This document shows positions 1 through 8,588 of a stretch of DNA of 64,000 nucleotides, piece by piece. This DNA is from Aestuariirhabdus sp049985285. GTDB lineage: Bacteria; Pseudomonadota; Gammaproteobacteria; Pseudomonadales; Aestuariirhabdaceae. Position numbers and translations under genes: made by a program. How positions within the stretch are numbered: the first letter of the stretch is position 1; every line of letters starts with the position of its first letter. The notes below the pieces were generated by a model. The model saw only the letters and a list, made by a program, of their open reading frames with translations. It had not been told where the DNA came from and ran no database searches. The stretch lies in the NCBI RefSeq assembly GCF_049985285.1, contig NZ_JBNIEU010000001.1, forward strand, positions 62,001-126,000, given 5' to 3'.

Positions 1-347
1 TTAAGCGGCTTCATGGGCACCGTTGCACTGTTGTAACTGGGGGCTTGCTCCCCCACAAACGCATCAAACTGACCAATAACCTCACCCGGGTCGAGCTCTA
101 CCAACTGTGCGTAACCGCGAATGTATCCACGGGTAAACGTGAGGCCCGGCAAACGATCATAGGCGCAACTATCGAGCGCACGAACATAATCCACCGTCAC
201 CTTCAAACGCTCGGCGACCTCCTGTTCGCTCAACCCCAGTTTTTCGCGCGCCGCCAGCAACAGATCACCCGGCGTTGGTCCACTCGCTTCGATTACTGTA
301 TCAGTCACTTCAGGCACAACACCGCCTTCTTTGTCTTCATCACTCAT
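1..347 (-). CDS. rodZ: Cytoskeleton protein RodZ, N-terminal part (cut by window edge)
   Basis: The minus-strand frame from the ATG at 345-347 begins MSDEDKEGGVV and runs open to base 1, so only about 115 N-terminal residues are visible. It contains the HTH_25-type helix-turn-helix of RodZ (PGDLLLAAREKLGLSEQEVAERL, then the conserved TFTRGYIRGYAQ helix). RodZ couples MreB filaments to the inner-membrane elongation machinery and helps set rod shape. The transmembrane and periplasmic parts lie outside the window. The start overlaps the pilW stop by 8 bases, so the two are probably translationally coupled. The order rlmN-pilW-rodZ is the usual one before ispG in gammaproteobacteria. Family assignment is firm; the rest of the gene cannot be judged. 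Confidence 0.9.
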   Translation of the reverse strand, partial: MSDEDKEGGVVPEVTDTVIEASGPTPGDLLLAAREKLGLSEQEVAERLKVTVDYVRALDSCAYDRLPGLTFTRGYIRGYAQLVELDPGEVIGQFDAFVGEQAPSYNSATVPMKPL

Positions 348-1104
348 TAGTCTTCATCTCCTCATACTGCTCTAACTCCTTAGAGCCGGGAAAGAAGCGA
401 TTGAGCTGTAATGCATAGCTGGCCTCGCGATCCTTATCGGAAAACACACGAGCCAAGCGAATACCCAATAACAAAGAGCGTGCCGTTGGAGTCGCATATT
501 CCAGGTAGCGCTCGTAATTCCCCAGTGCCTCATTAAAACGGCGCTGATCGTAATACAGCTGAGCCAGCTCCAAACTGGCAAGGGGCAGGCCGCGCTCTAG
601 CCGCAACGCCCGGAGAAAATACTCCTCCGCCTTTTTATCATCGCCCAGCCTAAGCTGGCACAGGCCCAACACCTGGAAGCTGACGCTGCGCTGGGTATAA
701 CGAATATCCTGGGCAGCCACCAGCAAATGCCTGATCGCTTCCTTGTACTCCTTCTGACCGTATAAAAAGGAGCCGAAGTTATGCTGGATATCGGATGAGT
801 CTGACTTGATCGATAACGCCCGCTCATAATTGTGTCGAGCCAGGTCATTGTCGCCGTCGATCTGGTAGACAATCGCGAGTACCGAATAGGCCTCCGCGGA
901 GCGGCTGTCTAACTCCAGCGCCCGGTGCAGCGGTTCAATCGCCCGCGCAGTGAATCCCTCCTGAATGTAGGCTTTAGCCAGGCGAATATTATCACTCAAC
1001 TCTTGTTTAGGATCGGCGTCTCGATTCATACGAGCGCCAAACTCCTCAGTCACACAGCCGCTAAGCAGCAACGACACAACAAGTGCCGCCAGACAAGATC
1101 TCAT
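340..1104 (-). CDS. pilW: Type IV pilus biogenesis/stability lipoprotein PilW (PilF)
   Basis: This is a TPR pilotin-type lipoprotein that helps the PilQ secretin assemble in the outer membrane. The ORF is open to 1161, but the ATG at 1104 is preferred: it has a GGGGGAG ribosome site 7 bases upstream and gives a clean lipoprotein signal, MRSCLAALVVSLLLSGC. That predicts 254 residues. Downstream are several tetratricopeptide units (for example LAKAYIQEGFTARAIEPLHRALELD and the following YSVLAIVYQ and QHNFGSFLYGQ helices). It sits between rlmN and rodZ on the same strand, the conserved order. No other pilus genes are in the window. Confidence 0.9.
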   Translation of the reverse strand: MRSCLAALVVSLLLSGCVTEEFGARMNRDADPKQELSDNIRLAKAYIQEGFTARAIEPLHRALELDSRSAEAYSVLAIVYQIDGDNDLARHNYERALSIKSDSSDIQHNFGSFLYGQKEYKEAIRHLLVAAQDIRYTQRSVSFQVLGLCQLRLGDDKKAEEYFLRALRLERGLPLASLELAQLYYDQRRFNEALGNYERYLEYATPTARSLLLGIRLARVFSDKDREASYALQLNRFFPGSKELEQYEEMKTNE

Positions 1105-1141
1105 TCGTAAACTCCCCCGCTTACGTTTAATACGTCTCATT

Positions 1142-2281
1142 TTATAAGGATCTGACTGCAATCAGGTTGTCGGGTTCCACCCTATTCTGTTGATAACGCG
1201 CACTGCGCCGGGTACGGTCCTGAACCGCCCCTGCAAGCTGCCCACAAGCCGCATCAATATCATCCCCCCGGGTTTTGCGAATTGTGGTGTTGTAACCCGA
1301 CTCCTGCAACTGACGCTGAAACCGGTGCAACGTATTGTTGCTCGGGCGGCGGTAGTCCGACAAGGAGAAGGGGTTAAATGGAATCAGGTTGATCTTGCAG
1401 GGCACACTCTGCAACAGATCGATCAATTCTACGGCGTGCTCTGGCCGATCGTTTACGCCATCAATCATGGTGTATTCAATGGTGATACGCCGACTCTTGT
1501 CGGGTAGCCCCTGTATGTAATCAACACAGGCAGGAAGTAATACTTCCAATGGATATTTTTTGTTGATTGGCACCAGTTGATCGCGCAGTGCATTGTTGGG
1601 AGCATGCAGCGATAGCGCCAGGGAGACATCGGTCACCTCGGCTAACCTGTTCAGTGCCGGCACCACTCCGGAGGTGCTCAGGGTCACCCGGCGCTTTGAA
1701 ATGCCGTAGCCAAGATCATCCATCATCAGGGTCATGGCATCGACCACATTATCGAAATTCAGCAATGGCTCGCCCATCCCCATCATCACGACATTGGTGA
1801 TCGAGCGGCCTATCTTGGCGGGCTGGTTGTTGAGGGAACAGGCTGCGATCCAGACCTGGCCGATCACTTCGGCCGCGGTCAAATCAGAATCAAAGCCCTG
1901 CTTGCCCGTCGAGCAAAAGCTGCAATCGAGGGCGCAACCGGCCTGCGAGGAGACACACAGCGTGCCGCGGCCATCCTCTGGAATAAAAACGGTTTCCACG
2001 CAGCTTCCGCTGGTGACCCGTACCACCCACTTTCGGGTGCCATCGTCGGAGATATCCTCCGACACCACCTCGGGGGCGCGAATTTCAGCCACCTGGCCCA
2101 ATTTTTCACGCAACGCCTTGCCGAGGTTAGTCATCTGTTCGAAATCGTCGACACGATGGTGGTGAATCCACTTCATTACCTGCTCGGAACGAAACTTCTT
2201 TTCACCGATGGATACAAAAAATGCTTCCATCTTCTCCCGGGTCAAACCCAGCAGATTGGTTTTTTGAAGCGTCTCGGACAT
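1142..2281 (-). CDS. rlmN: Dual-specificity RNA methyltransferase RlmN
   Basis: This radical-SAM enzyme methylates C2 of A2503 in 23S rRNA and A37 of some tRNAs. The CxxxCxxC cluster motif is present as CALDCSFCSTGKQG, followed by NVVMMGMGEPLLN. The mechanistic cysteines are expected near the C-terminus, where TRGDDIDAACGQLAG carries the conserved one. The frame opens at a GTG at 2293, but the ATG at 2281 (MSETLQKTNLLGL) matches the family start, giving 379 residues. It lies 36 bases downstream of ndk on the same strand and is probably co-transcribed with pilW and rodZ. Confidence 0.96.
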   Translation of the reverse strand: MSETLQKTNLLGLTREKMEAFFVSIGEKKFRSEQVMKWIHHHRVDDFEQMTNLGKALREKLGQVAEIRAPEVVSEDISDDGTRKWVVRVTSGSCVETVFIPEDGRGTLCVSSQAGCALDCSFCSTGKQGFDSDLTAAEVIGQVWIAACSLNNQPAKIGRSITNVVMMGMGEPLLNFDNVVDAMTLMMDDLGYGISKRRVTLSTSGVVPALNRLAEVTDVSLALSLHAPNNALRDQLVPINKKYPLEVLLPACVDYIQGLPDKSRRITIEYTMIDGVNDRPEHAVELIDLLQSVPCKINLIPFNPFSLSDYRRPSNNTLHRFQRQLQESGYNTTIRKTRGDDIDAACGQLAGAVQDRTRRSARYQQNRVEPDNLIAVRSL

Positions 2282-2317
2282 GGAGTTCACCACTTGCGTG
2301 TCGTAGCCTGCGCCCCC

Positions 2318-2749
2318 TTAGCGAGTGCGCGGGCAGACCTCTTCGTCTTTGAAGAAGTAGGAGATCTCACGGGCCGCTGATTCAGGAGAATCAGAACCGT
2401 GAACCGCGTTCTCGTCGATAGACTCGGCAAAATCAGCACGAATGGTGCCTTCTGCCGCTTCCTTGGGGTTGGTTGCACCCATCAGGTCGCGGTGTGCAGC
2501 GACGGCGTTTTCGCCCTCCAATACAGAAACAACCACGGGACCAGAGGTCATGAATGCAACGAGGTCACCATAAAAAGGACGCTCTTTGTGCTCAGCGTAA
2601 AATCCACCCGCCAGTTCTTGAGAAAGGTGCAGCATTTTGGCACCGATCACCTTCAGCCCATTGGACTCAAAACGGCTGTAGATTTTACCAACAACGTTCT
2701 TGGAAACAGCATCGGGCTTAATAATGGAAAGGGTACGTTCAACGGCCAT
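2318..2749 (-). CDS. ndk: Nucleoside diphosphate kinase
   Basis: This enzyme transfers the gamma-phosphate of ATP to nucleoside diphosphates through a phospho-histidine. The 143-residue protein starts at MAVERTLSIIKPDAV and has the active-site signature NAVHGSDSPESAAREI with the catalytic histidine. The reading frame stays open upstream to 2809, but those extra codons read through the promoter and have no family match, so the ATG at 2749 is used. A TATAAT hexamer lies about 60 bases upstream of the start. Ndk heads the ndk-rlmN-pilW-rodZ run and follows the ISC operon. Confidence 0.97.
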   Translation of the reverse strand: MAVERTLSIIKPDAVSKNVVGKIYSRFESNGLKVIGAKMLHLSQELAGGFYAEHKERPFYGDLVAFMTSGPVVVSVLEGENAVAAHRDLMGATNPKEAAEGTIRADFAESIDENAVHGSDSPESAAREISYFFKDEEVCPRTR

Positions 2750-2808
2750 GAAATCGGGCTCCATAAAAGAAAAATGATTAAATAAATAGCAGAAAAGCCA
2801 AACCCGCA

Positions 2809-2814
2809 ATTATA
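2809..2814 (-). promoter_or_regulatory. Candidate -10 box of the ndk promoter
   Basis: Minus-strand TATAAT 60 bases upstream of the ndk ATG, in an AT-rich leader. At a 17-bp spacing the -35 position reads TATTCA, a weak match, so only the -10 is convincing. Confidence 0.5.
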
Positions 2815-2896
2815 CGCAGGTTTAGCTTAAATGAATACGCTAGTGCTGTAAGGGGTTTCCGAAGCGCTGATACTGAAACCGGAGGGGCTCAGGGGC

Positions 2897-3091
2897 TCAA
2901 TCCGCTTCCTCTATCCATGCAGCCTGAATCGCTTCCAGCACCTTTTCGCCACAATGCCCCGGGTCATCATCAAACCCCTCTATCGCGAGCACCCAGGCCC
3001 TCAAATCAACGAAATTGACGTAGCGCGGGTCCACATCGGGACGCCCATCCGCCAGCTCGATAGCGATCTCTTGTACATCGCTCCATTTCAT
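2897..3091 (-). CDS. iscX: Fe-S assembly protein IscX
   Basis: This small acidic protein binds IscS and tunes the rate of Fe-S cluster assembly. The frame opens at 3112, but MKWSDVQEIA at 3091 matches the family start and has a GGAG ribosome site 8 bases upstream, giving 64 residues. The conserved FDDDP and the C-terminal AAWIEEA are present. It is the last gene of the ISC operon, 30 bases after fdx, as in E. coli. Confidence 0.95.
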   Translation of the reverse strand: MKWSDVQEIAIELADGRPDVDPRYVNFVDLRAWVLAIEGFDDDPGHCGEKVLEAIQAAWIEEAD

Positions 3092-3121
3092 AATCTGCTC
3101 CGTAGCGGCCACCCGGCCGAC

Positions 3122-3460
3122 TTAGTGATTTTCAGAGACCTGGTTAATGGTGTATTTGGGAATCTCCACCACGAGATCTGCATCGCCCACTACGGCCTGA
3201 CAACTCAACCGCGACTCCGGCTCCAACCCCCAGGCCTTGTCCAGCATATCCTCTTCCAGCTCATCCGCCTCATTTAACGAATCGAAACCCTCGCGCACAA
3301 TGACATGACAGGTGGTGCAGGCGCAGGATTTCTCGCAGGCATGCTCAATCTCAATCCCCTGAGCCAAAGCCGCATCGCACAGGGTTACCCCCGGAGCGAC
3401 ATCGATAACCATACCCTCGGGGCACAACTCATCGTTAGGAAGGAAAATAACCTGGGTCAT
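3122..3460 (-). CDS. fdx: ISC-type [2Fe-2S] ferredoxin
   Basis: This adrenodoxin-type ferredoxin supplies electrons during Fe-S cluster assembly. Counted from the ATG at 3460, the four cluster ligands are C42, C48 and C51 (in HACEKSCACTTCHV) and C87 (in SRLSCQ), as in E. coli Fdx. A TTG codon directly before the ATG could also initiate, but the ATG is preferred. It starts 3 bases after the hscA stop, indicating tight coupling in the operon. Predicted length is 112 residues, normal for the family. Confidence 0.97.
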   Translation of the reverse strand: MTQVIFLPNDELCPEGMVIDVAPGVTLCDAALAQGIEIEHACEKSCACTTCHVIVREGFDSLNEADELEEDMLDKAWGLEPESRLSCQAVVGDADLVVEIPKYTINQVSENH

Positions 3461-3463
3461 CAA

Positions 3464-5320
3464 TTAGCCCTCAATCTCATCAATAGAATGTCCCGCCAGC
3501 GCCTGACGGATACCGCTATCCATTCGGCGCTGGGCAAACTCACTAGTCACGTTCGCAAGTGTCTCAATCTGGGCTTCGATCTTGTACCGATCGGTACCCT
3601 CTCGCAATGATCGCAACAGCGCCATATCGGCGTCGATCGCCTCTCTTTCATCTGCGCTCAACAGATTCGCATCCACAGCCAACGCACTCTCGAGCGCTTC
3701 CAGTAGTCGATCCGCATCGACCTGCTGCTCCGCCAACATGCGCGCATCACGATCCTCGGAGGCGTGACTGTAGGAGGACTGCAACATCCCGCTGATTTCA
3801 GCATCGGAAAGCCCATAGGAGGGCTTCACCTGCACCCCCGCCTCAACTCCGCTACCCAGCTCCGTAGCGCTGACATTAAGCAAACCATCGGCGTCAACTT
3901 GAAAGGTGACCCGAATACGCGCCGCACCGGCGGCCATCGGCGGAATACCCTGCAATACGAAGCGCGCCAGCGAGCGGTTATCGGCAATCAGCTCGCGCTC
4001 ACCCTGCAGCACATGGATCGCCATGGCGGTTTGCCCATCTTTAAAGGTGGTAAACTCCTGTGCCCGCGCGACCGGTATCGTGGTGTTACGATGCACCACC
4101 TTTTCCATCAAGCCACCCATGGTTTCCAACCCCAGAGAAAGGGGAATCACATCGAGCAGCAACATCTCATCGGTGGATTTGTTACCCGCGAGCACATCGG
4201 CCTGGCGCGCAGCGCCGATTGCTACCACCCGGTCAGGATCAATATCGATCAAGGGCTGCTTCCCCACCCACTCCGCAACGCGCTCACGCACGCGAGGAAT
4301 CCGGGTCGAGCCTCCCACCATCACCAGATTACTCACCTCTTCGGCACCCACACCGGCATCGCGCAGGGCGCGCTTGCACGCACGCAGAGTACGATCGATC
4401 AAAGGGTCCAGCAGACGATCAAGCTGCTCGCGGTCAAGCTCGCCACGCCAGTCACCAAAACCCACCGCGACCCGCTCCTCATTGCTGAGCAGCACCTTGG
4501 CACGACACGCCTCGTTGAGCACTTCACGCTGGGTCGACGAGGTCAATGACGCCTCATCTACCCCCGCCTGCTGTAACATCCAGCTGGCGACTCCATGATC
4601 AAAATCATCTCCACCGAGAGCCGAATCCCCCCCGGTTGCGAGCACCTCAAACACCCCGCGAGTGAGCCGCAGTATGGAGATATCGAAGGTTCCACCACCC
4701 AGGTCATAGATCGCAACCACACCCTCTTCATCGCTGTCGAGCCCATAGGCGACGGCCGCCGCGGTCGGTTCATTGAGAAGGCGCAGTACGTTCAGTCCAG
4801 CGAGCTGGGCTGCGTCTTTGGTAGCCTGACGCTGAGCCTCATCAAAGTAGGCTGGCACCGTAATCACCGCCCCGACCAACTCACCCCCGAGCGCCTCCTG
4901 ACCACGCTCAGCAAGTACCCGCAAAATATCTGCGGAAACTTCCACCGGAGACCGCTCCCCCTGACGAGTGCGAATAAATGGCATCCCCTCACCCTCGGTG
5001 AAGTCATAGGGCATCACGCCACCCAGGGCACGCACATCTTTTACCCCGCGCCCCATCAGGCGTTTGACAGAAATAATCGTATTGTGAGGATCCTGCGCCG
5101 CGAACTCCCGTGCCTTACCACCAACCAGAACCCCCTGCTCTCCGTAGTGAACCACGGAGGGGAGTAAATGCGTCCCCCCCTTACAGGGCAAAGTATCGGC
5201 GACACCGCTACGAACGGTTGCTACCAGCGAGTTGGTAGTGCCCAAATCGATTCCTACCGCGAGCCTGTGCTGGTGCGGTTGCGCACTCTCTCCCGGTTCT
5301 GCTATCTGTAGTAACGCCAT
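3464..5320 (-). CDS. hscA: Fe-S assembly chaperone HscA (Hsp70 family)
   Basis: This specialised Hsp70 binds the LPPVK motif of IscU and, with HscB, drives cluster release. The N-terminal nucleotide-binding domain shows GIDLGTTNSLVATVR, the phosphate-2 loop IYDLGGGTFDISIL and VMVGGSTRIPRVRE; the substrate-binding half starts around DVIPLSLGLETMGG. The ATG at 5320 gives MALLQIAEPGESAQPHQ, matching HscA; a TTG two codons upstream is less likely. Predicted length is 618 residues. It lies 12 bases after hscB. Confidence 0.97.
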   Translation of the reverse strand: MALLQIAEPGESAQPHQHRLAVGIDLGTTNSLVATVRSGVADTLPCKGGTHLLPSVVHYGEQGVLVGGKAREFAAQDPHNTIISVKRLMGRGVKDVRALGGVMPYDFTEGEGMPFIRTRQGERSPVEVSADILRVLAERGQEALGGELVGAVITVPAYFDEAQRQATKDAAQLAGLNVLRLLNEPTAAAVAYGLDSDEEGVVAIYDLGGGTFDISILRLTRGVFEVLATGGDSALGGDDFDHGVASWMLQQAGVDEASLTSSTQREVLNEACRAKVLLSNEERVAVGFGDWRGELDREQLDRLLDPLIDRTLRACKRALRDAGVGAEEVSNLVMVGGSTRIPRVRERVAEWVGKQPLIDIDPDRVVAIGAARQADVLAGNKSTDEMLLLDVIPLSLGLETMGGLMEKVVHRNTTIPVARAQEFTTFKDGQTAMAIHVLQGERELIADNRSLARFVLQGIPPMAAGAARIRVTFQVDADGLLNVSATELGSGVEAGVQVKPSYGLSDAEISGMLQSSYSHASEDRDARMLAEQQVDADRLLEALESALAVDANLLSADEREAIDADMALLRSLREGTDRYKIEAQIETLANVTSEFAQRRMDSGIRQALAGHSIDEIEG

Positions 5321-5332
5321 GCCCAATCCGAA

Positions 5333-5863
5333 TTAGTAATCATCCAACAGCTCATCTTCGAGCCGATCCAGCTGCTCATGCAGCTTATCCACAAACTGCA
5401 TCTTCATAACCAGCGTCTCAGCCACCTGAAGATCCTCCTCACCACCCTGCCAGCACTCAGAAAACTGATCCTGAAAACGCTGCATCTGGGCATCTGTTTC
5501 TTTGCGTAATGCGTCCAACCCCGCCTCGGAGCGGCTGGCGCGCAACTCATCCACCGCTTCACGCCACTCCAGCTGCTGCATCAGAAACACAGCATCCATC
5601 ACCGTATTGTTTTCCAGACGCGGCTCAACGCCACAACAACGCAGCAGGTAGATCGCCCGGGGGACGGGGGACTTCAAAGTCTGGTAGGCGTCATTAACAT
5701 GGGCAGCGTACTGCACAGACAAGCGCTGTTCGCGCTCGTTTGCAGCCGCATGGCGATCCGGGTGAACCACCTGCTGCAGTTCGCGAAACCGGGTCGCCAG
5801 CTCCTGCTGATCCACCCGATAGCTGCGCGGTAGCCCGAACAGCTCAAAGTAGTCCTCCTGCAT
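5333..5863 (-). CDS. hscB: Fe-S assembly J-domain co-chaperone HscB
   Basis: This J-protein delivers IscU to HscA and stimulates its ATPase. The 176-residue protein has an N-terminal J domain with the HPD motif in QQVVHPDRHA, then the C-terminal three-helix bundle (MDAVFLMQQLEWREAVDE) that contacts IscU. It sits between iscA and hscA in the standard ISC order. Confidence 0.96.
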   Translation of the reverse strand: MQEDYFELFGLPRSYRVDQQELATRFRELQQVVHPDRHAAANEREQRLSVQYAAHVNDAYQTLKSPVPRAIYLLRCCGVEPRLENNTVMDAVFLMQQLEWREAVDELRASRSEAGLDALRKETDAQMQRFQDQFSECWQGGEEDLQVAETLVMKMQFVDKLHEQLDRLEDELLDDY

Positions 5864-5886
5864 TATTGGCTCTCGCTTAGCTGCAT

Positions 5887-6210
5887 TCAGACACTGAAAC
5901 TTTCACCACACCCACACTCGCTGGATGCCTGGGGGTTATTAAATTTAAACCCTTCGTTGAGGCCCTCCTTGACGAAATCAAGCTCGGTACCATCAATATA
6001 AACCAGGCTCTTGGGGTCGACTACGACCTTGACCCCATCGCAGTCAAACACGGCATCTTCCGCCAGGGCTTCGTCAACAAACTCCAACACATAACCCATG
6101 CCGGAACACCCGGTGGTCTTGACCCCGACGCGAATACCCAACCCCTTACCCCGATTTTCCAAAAATCGGGCCACGTGGCTGGCTGCGGCTTCGGTCATCG
6201 TAACTGCCAT
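5887..6210 (-). CDS. iscA: Iron-sulfur cluster assembly protein IscA (A-type carrier)
   Basis: This A-type carrier transfers Fe-S clusters to apo-proteins. The three conserved cysteines are visible in KTTGCSGMGYVLEF and the C-terminal SSECGCGESF. The length of 107 residues is typical. It follows iscU by 31 bases and precedes hscB. Confidence 0.96.
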   Translation of the reverse strand: MAVTMTEAAASHVARFLENRGKGLGIRVGVKTTGCSGMGYVLEFVDEALAEDAVFDCDGVKVVVDPKSLVYIDGTELDFVKEGLNEGFKFNNPQASSECGCGESFSV

Positions 6211-6241
6211 AGTTTCCCCCTCAACTGATCAGGACAAGCGA

Positions 6242-6628
6242 TCAGGATTCTGCGTGCTTTTCTCGATAATCTTTAACGGCCGCCTTAATCGCATCCTCTG
6301 CCAGTACCGAGCAGTGAATCTTTACCGGCGGCAACGCCAACTCTTCGGCAATCGCCGTATTTTTAATCTGCTCGGCTTCATCAAGAGTCTTACCCTTCAT
6401 CCACTCGGTCACCAACGAGCTGGAGGCGATCGCCGACCCACAGCCGTATGTTTTAAAGCGAGCATCCTCGATGATACCTTCCGGGTCCACCTTGATCTGC
6501 AGACGCATCACATCACCACAGGCTGGTGCACCAACCATACCGGTACCCACATCTGGATCTTCAGCATCCAGCTTGCCAACATTACGAGGATTCTCGTAAT
6601 GATCCAGCACCTTGTCACTGTAAGCCAT
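6242..6628 (-). CDS. iscU: Iron-sulfur cluster scaffold protein IscU
   Basis: IscU is the scaffold on which IscS-derived sulfur and iron form a [2Fe-2S] cluster. The ligand cysteines are C37 (GAPACGDVM), C63 (YGCGSAIASSS) and C106 (KIHCSVLAED), and the HscA recognition motif LPPVK immediately precedes the last. It has 128 residues. The 70-base gap to iscS contains an imperfect stem (TTGCATCCC with GGGTGCAA, about 6661-6687) that could influence the iscS/iscU transcript. Confidence 0.98.
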   Translation of the reverse strand: MAYSDKVLDHYENPRNVGKLDAEDPDVGTGMVGAPACGDVMRLQIKVDPEGIIEDARFKTYGCGSAIASSSLVTEWMKGKTLDEAEQIKNTAIAEELALPPVKIHCSVLAEDAIKAAVKDYREKHAES

Positions 6629-6698
6629 GATTAACTCCTCAATCGTCTATCTTGCCAGGTTTTGCATCCCCGCGAATCAGGGTGCAACGGGAACCGCT

Positions 6699-7913
6699 TT
6701 AGTGCGCAGCCCACTCCACGGTATTCAGGTCTACACCATCTTTATGCATATCCCATAACGGCGAAAGCTCGCGCAGTTTACTGACTGCGTCTTTTACTTT
6801 CTGTACCGCGAAGTCCACCTCCTCTTCGGTGGTGAAACGTCCAAAACTGAATCGCAACGAACTGTGAGCCATCTCATCATTCAACCCCAGCGCACGCAAG
6901 ACATAGGAGGGCTCAAGACTGGCCGACGTACACGCAGAACCCGACGAAACCGCCAGATCCTTAAGCGACATAATCAGCGATTCACCCTCAACAAAGTTAA
7001 AACTGACGTTAAGGTTACCCGCCACGCGCTGCTCGGCATCGCCATTGAGGAACACCTGCTCCATATCGGATACCTGGCGCCAAAAACGGTCGCGCAACCG
7101 TTTTACATGCTCGTTGTCCTTATCCATCTCTTCACGAGCGATGCGAAACGCTTCACCCATCCCTACGATCTGGTGGGTTGGCAATGTACCCGAGCGCATA
7201 CCTCGCTCGTGACCGCCGCCGTGCTGTTGTGCCTCGATTCGCACGCGAGGTTTACGGCGTACATAAAGCGCGCCGATACCCTTGGGGCCATACACTTTAT
7301 GAGCGGAGAAAGAAGCCAGATCTACCTTCATACTCTCCATATCCAGCGGCACTTTGCCCGCGCTCTGGGCCGCATCTACGTGCAACAATACTTTGTTGGC
7401 GCGAGTAATTTCACCGATAGCGGAAATATCATTGATCACCCCGATCTCGTTGTTAACGTGCATTAGCGAAACAAGAATGGTGTCTTCACGCAGTGCGTCC
7501 GCTACCGCCTGGGGGTGAATAATGCCCTGGGTGTCGGGATCAAGATAAGTGACCTCATAACCCTCACGCTCGAGTTGACGACAGGTGTCCAGCACCGCTT
7601 TATGCTCAATCTTGGAGGTGATAATGTGCTTACCCTTCTTCTGATAGAAGTGGGCCACACCTTTGATCGCCAGGTTATCCGATTCGGTAGCTCCGGAGGT
7701 CCATACAATTTCACGAGGATCGGCATTGATCAGGTCAGCGACCTGACGGCGCGCAGTTTCAACCGCCTCCTCGGCCTTCCACCCAAACAGGTGGGATCGC
7801 GAAGCGGGATTACCAAAATTCCCATCGGGAGTCAGACACTCCATCATCTTCTGCGCAACGCGCGGATCAACCGGCGTAGTAGCAGAGTAATCAAAATAAA
7901 TCGGCAATTTCAT
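6699..7913 (-). CDS. iscS: Cysteine desulfurase IscS
   Basis: This PLP enzyme converts cysteine to alanine and passes persulfide sulfur to IscU and to tRNA-thiolation partners. The 404-residue length equals that of E. coli IscS. The PLP lysine is in SFSAHKVYGPKG, and the mobile-loop cysteine is in SSGSACTSASLEPS. N-terminal MKLPIYFDYSATTPVDPRV is family-typical. It is the second gene of the operon, after iscR. Confidence 0.98.
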   Translation of the reverse strand: MKLPIYFDYSATTPVDPRVAQKMMECLTPDGNFGNPASRSHLFGWKAEEAVETARRQVADLINADPREIVWTSGATESDNLAIKGVAHFYQKKGKHIITSKIEHKAVLDTCRQLEREGYEVTYLDPDTQGIIHPQAVADALREDTILVSLMHVNNEIGVINDISAIGEITRANKVLLHVDAAQSAGKVPLDMESMKVDLASFSAHKVYGPKGIGALYVRRKPRVRIEAQQHGGGHERGMRSGTLPTHQIVGMGEAFRIAREEMDKDNEHVKRLRDRFWRQVSDMEQVFLNGDAEQRVAGNLNVSFNFVEGESLIMSLKDLAVSSGSACTSASLEPSYVLRALGLNDEMAHSSLRFSFGRFTTEEEVDFAVQKVKDAVSKLRELSPLWDMHKDGVDLNTVEWAAH

Positions 7914-7953
7914 CTACATACTTCTCCAATCCCAAATCAATTTCGTTTCAGCG

Positions 7954-8436
7954 CTAGTTGAGCGAAGAGGCTTCAATACGCCCCCGCAGGAGGCTCTCGT
8001 CGGTACGCTCCTGGCGCGCAGCAATACTGCGTACATCGCTACGCTTGACCAGGTCAGCTAGGCTAATTCCGCATAAAAAGTTATGAATTTGATCACTGAG
8101 GTCGCACCACAGGTGATGCGTCAGGCACACATCGCCTTGCTGGCAACCGCCGCCGCCATTGCATCGGGTCACATCGACCGATTCGTTAACCGCATCGATA
8201 ACCTGGGCCACATCGATAGTGCCACTGGCGCGACTCAGGCGATACCCTCCCCCAGGTCCACGCACACTGCTCACCAGCTCGTGACGTCGAAGCTTGGCAA
8301 AAAGCTGCTCAAGATAGGAAAGAGAGATTCCCTGACGCTGGGATATATCGGCCAGAGCCACCGGCCCATTATCGGCATGCAATGCCAGATCAAGCATTGC
8401 GGTGACCGCATAGCGACCCTTGGTGGTTAAACGCAT
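7954..8436 (-). CDS. iscR: Fe-S-responsive Rrf2-family regulator IscR
   Basis: IscR represses its own operon when it carries a [2Fe-2S] cluster. The 160-residue protein has the Rrf2 winged helix (MRLTTKGRYAVTAMLDLALH, ISLSYLEQLFAKLR, VRGPGGGYRLSR). The cluster ligands C92, C98, C104 and H107 are all present in TRCNGGGGCQQGDVCLTH. It heads the ISC operon and has a recognisable type 1 IscR site overlapping its promoter. Confidence 0.97.
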   Translation of the reverse strand: MRLTTKGRYAVTAMLDLALHADNGPVALADISQRQGISLSYLEQLFAKLRRHELVSSVRGPGGGYRLSRASGTIDVAQVIDAVNESVDVTRCNGGGGCQQGDVCLTHHLWCDLSDQIHNFLCGISLADLVKRSDVRSIAARQERTDESLLRGRIEASSLN

Positions 8437-8483
8437 GTGAAATACCCCGCCGTGTCAGATTCGAAAAACTACGTCATACGGGG

Positions 8484-8516
8484 ATTTTGCAATAACCAAG
8501 CAATACAGTCAAGTAT
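8484..8516 (-). promoter_or_regulatory. iscR promoter with type 1 IscR binding site
   Basis: On the minus strand TTGACT (8507-8512) and CAAAAT (8484-8489) are separated by 17 bp. Overlapping the -35, positions 8492-8516 read ATACTTGACT in the left half, which matches the known type 1 IscR consensus half-site ATASYYGACT, and end in GGTTAT in the right half. The arrangement predicts autorepression of the isc operon by [2Fe-2S]-IscR. Confidence 0.8.
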
Positions 8517-8543
8517 TTAACCCGGCAAAACACTCTGGTATTA

Positions 8544-8557
8544 GTGATCGAAATCAA
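8544..8557. promoter_or_regulatory. FNR/Anr-like box upstream of iscR (one mismatch)
   Basis: GTGATCGAAATCAA differs from TTGATNNNNATCAA at one position. Its centre is about 73 bp upstream of the expected iscR transcription start, compatible with a class I activator position, and it lies 32 bp beyond the 3' end of cysE. Function is inferred only. Confidence 0.35.
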
Positions 8558-8588
8558 GAACCCGGATAATAGCACCTTCGATGCCCAA

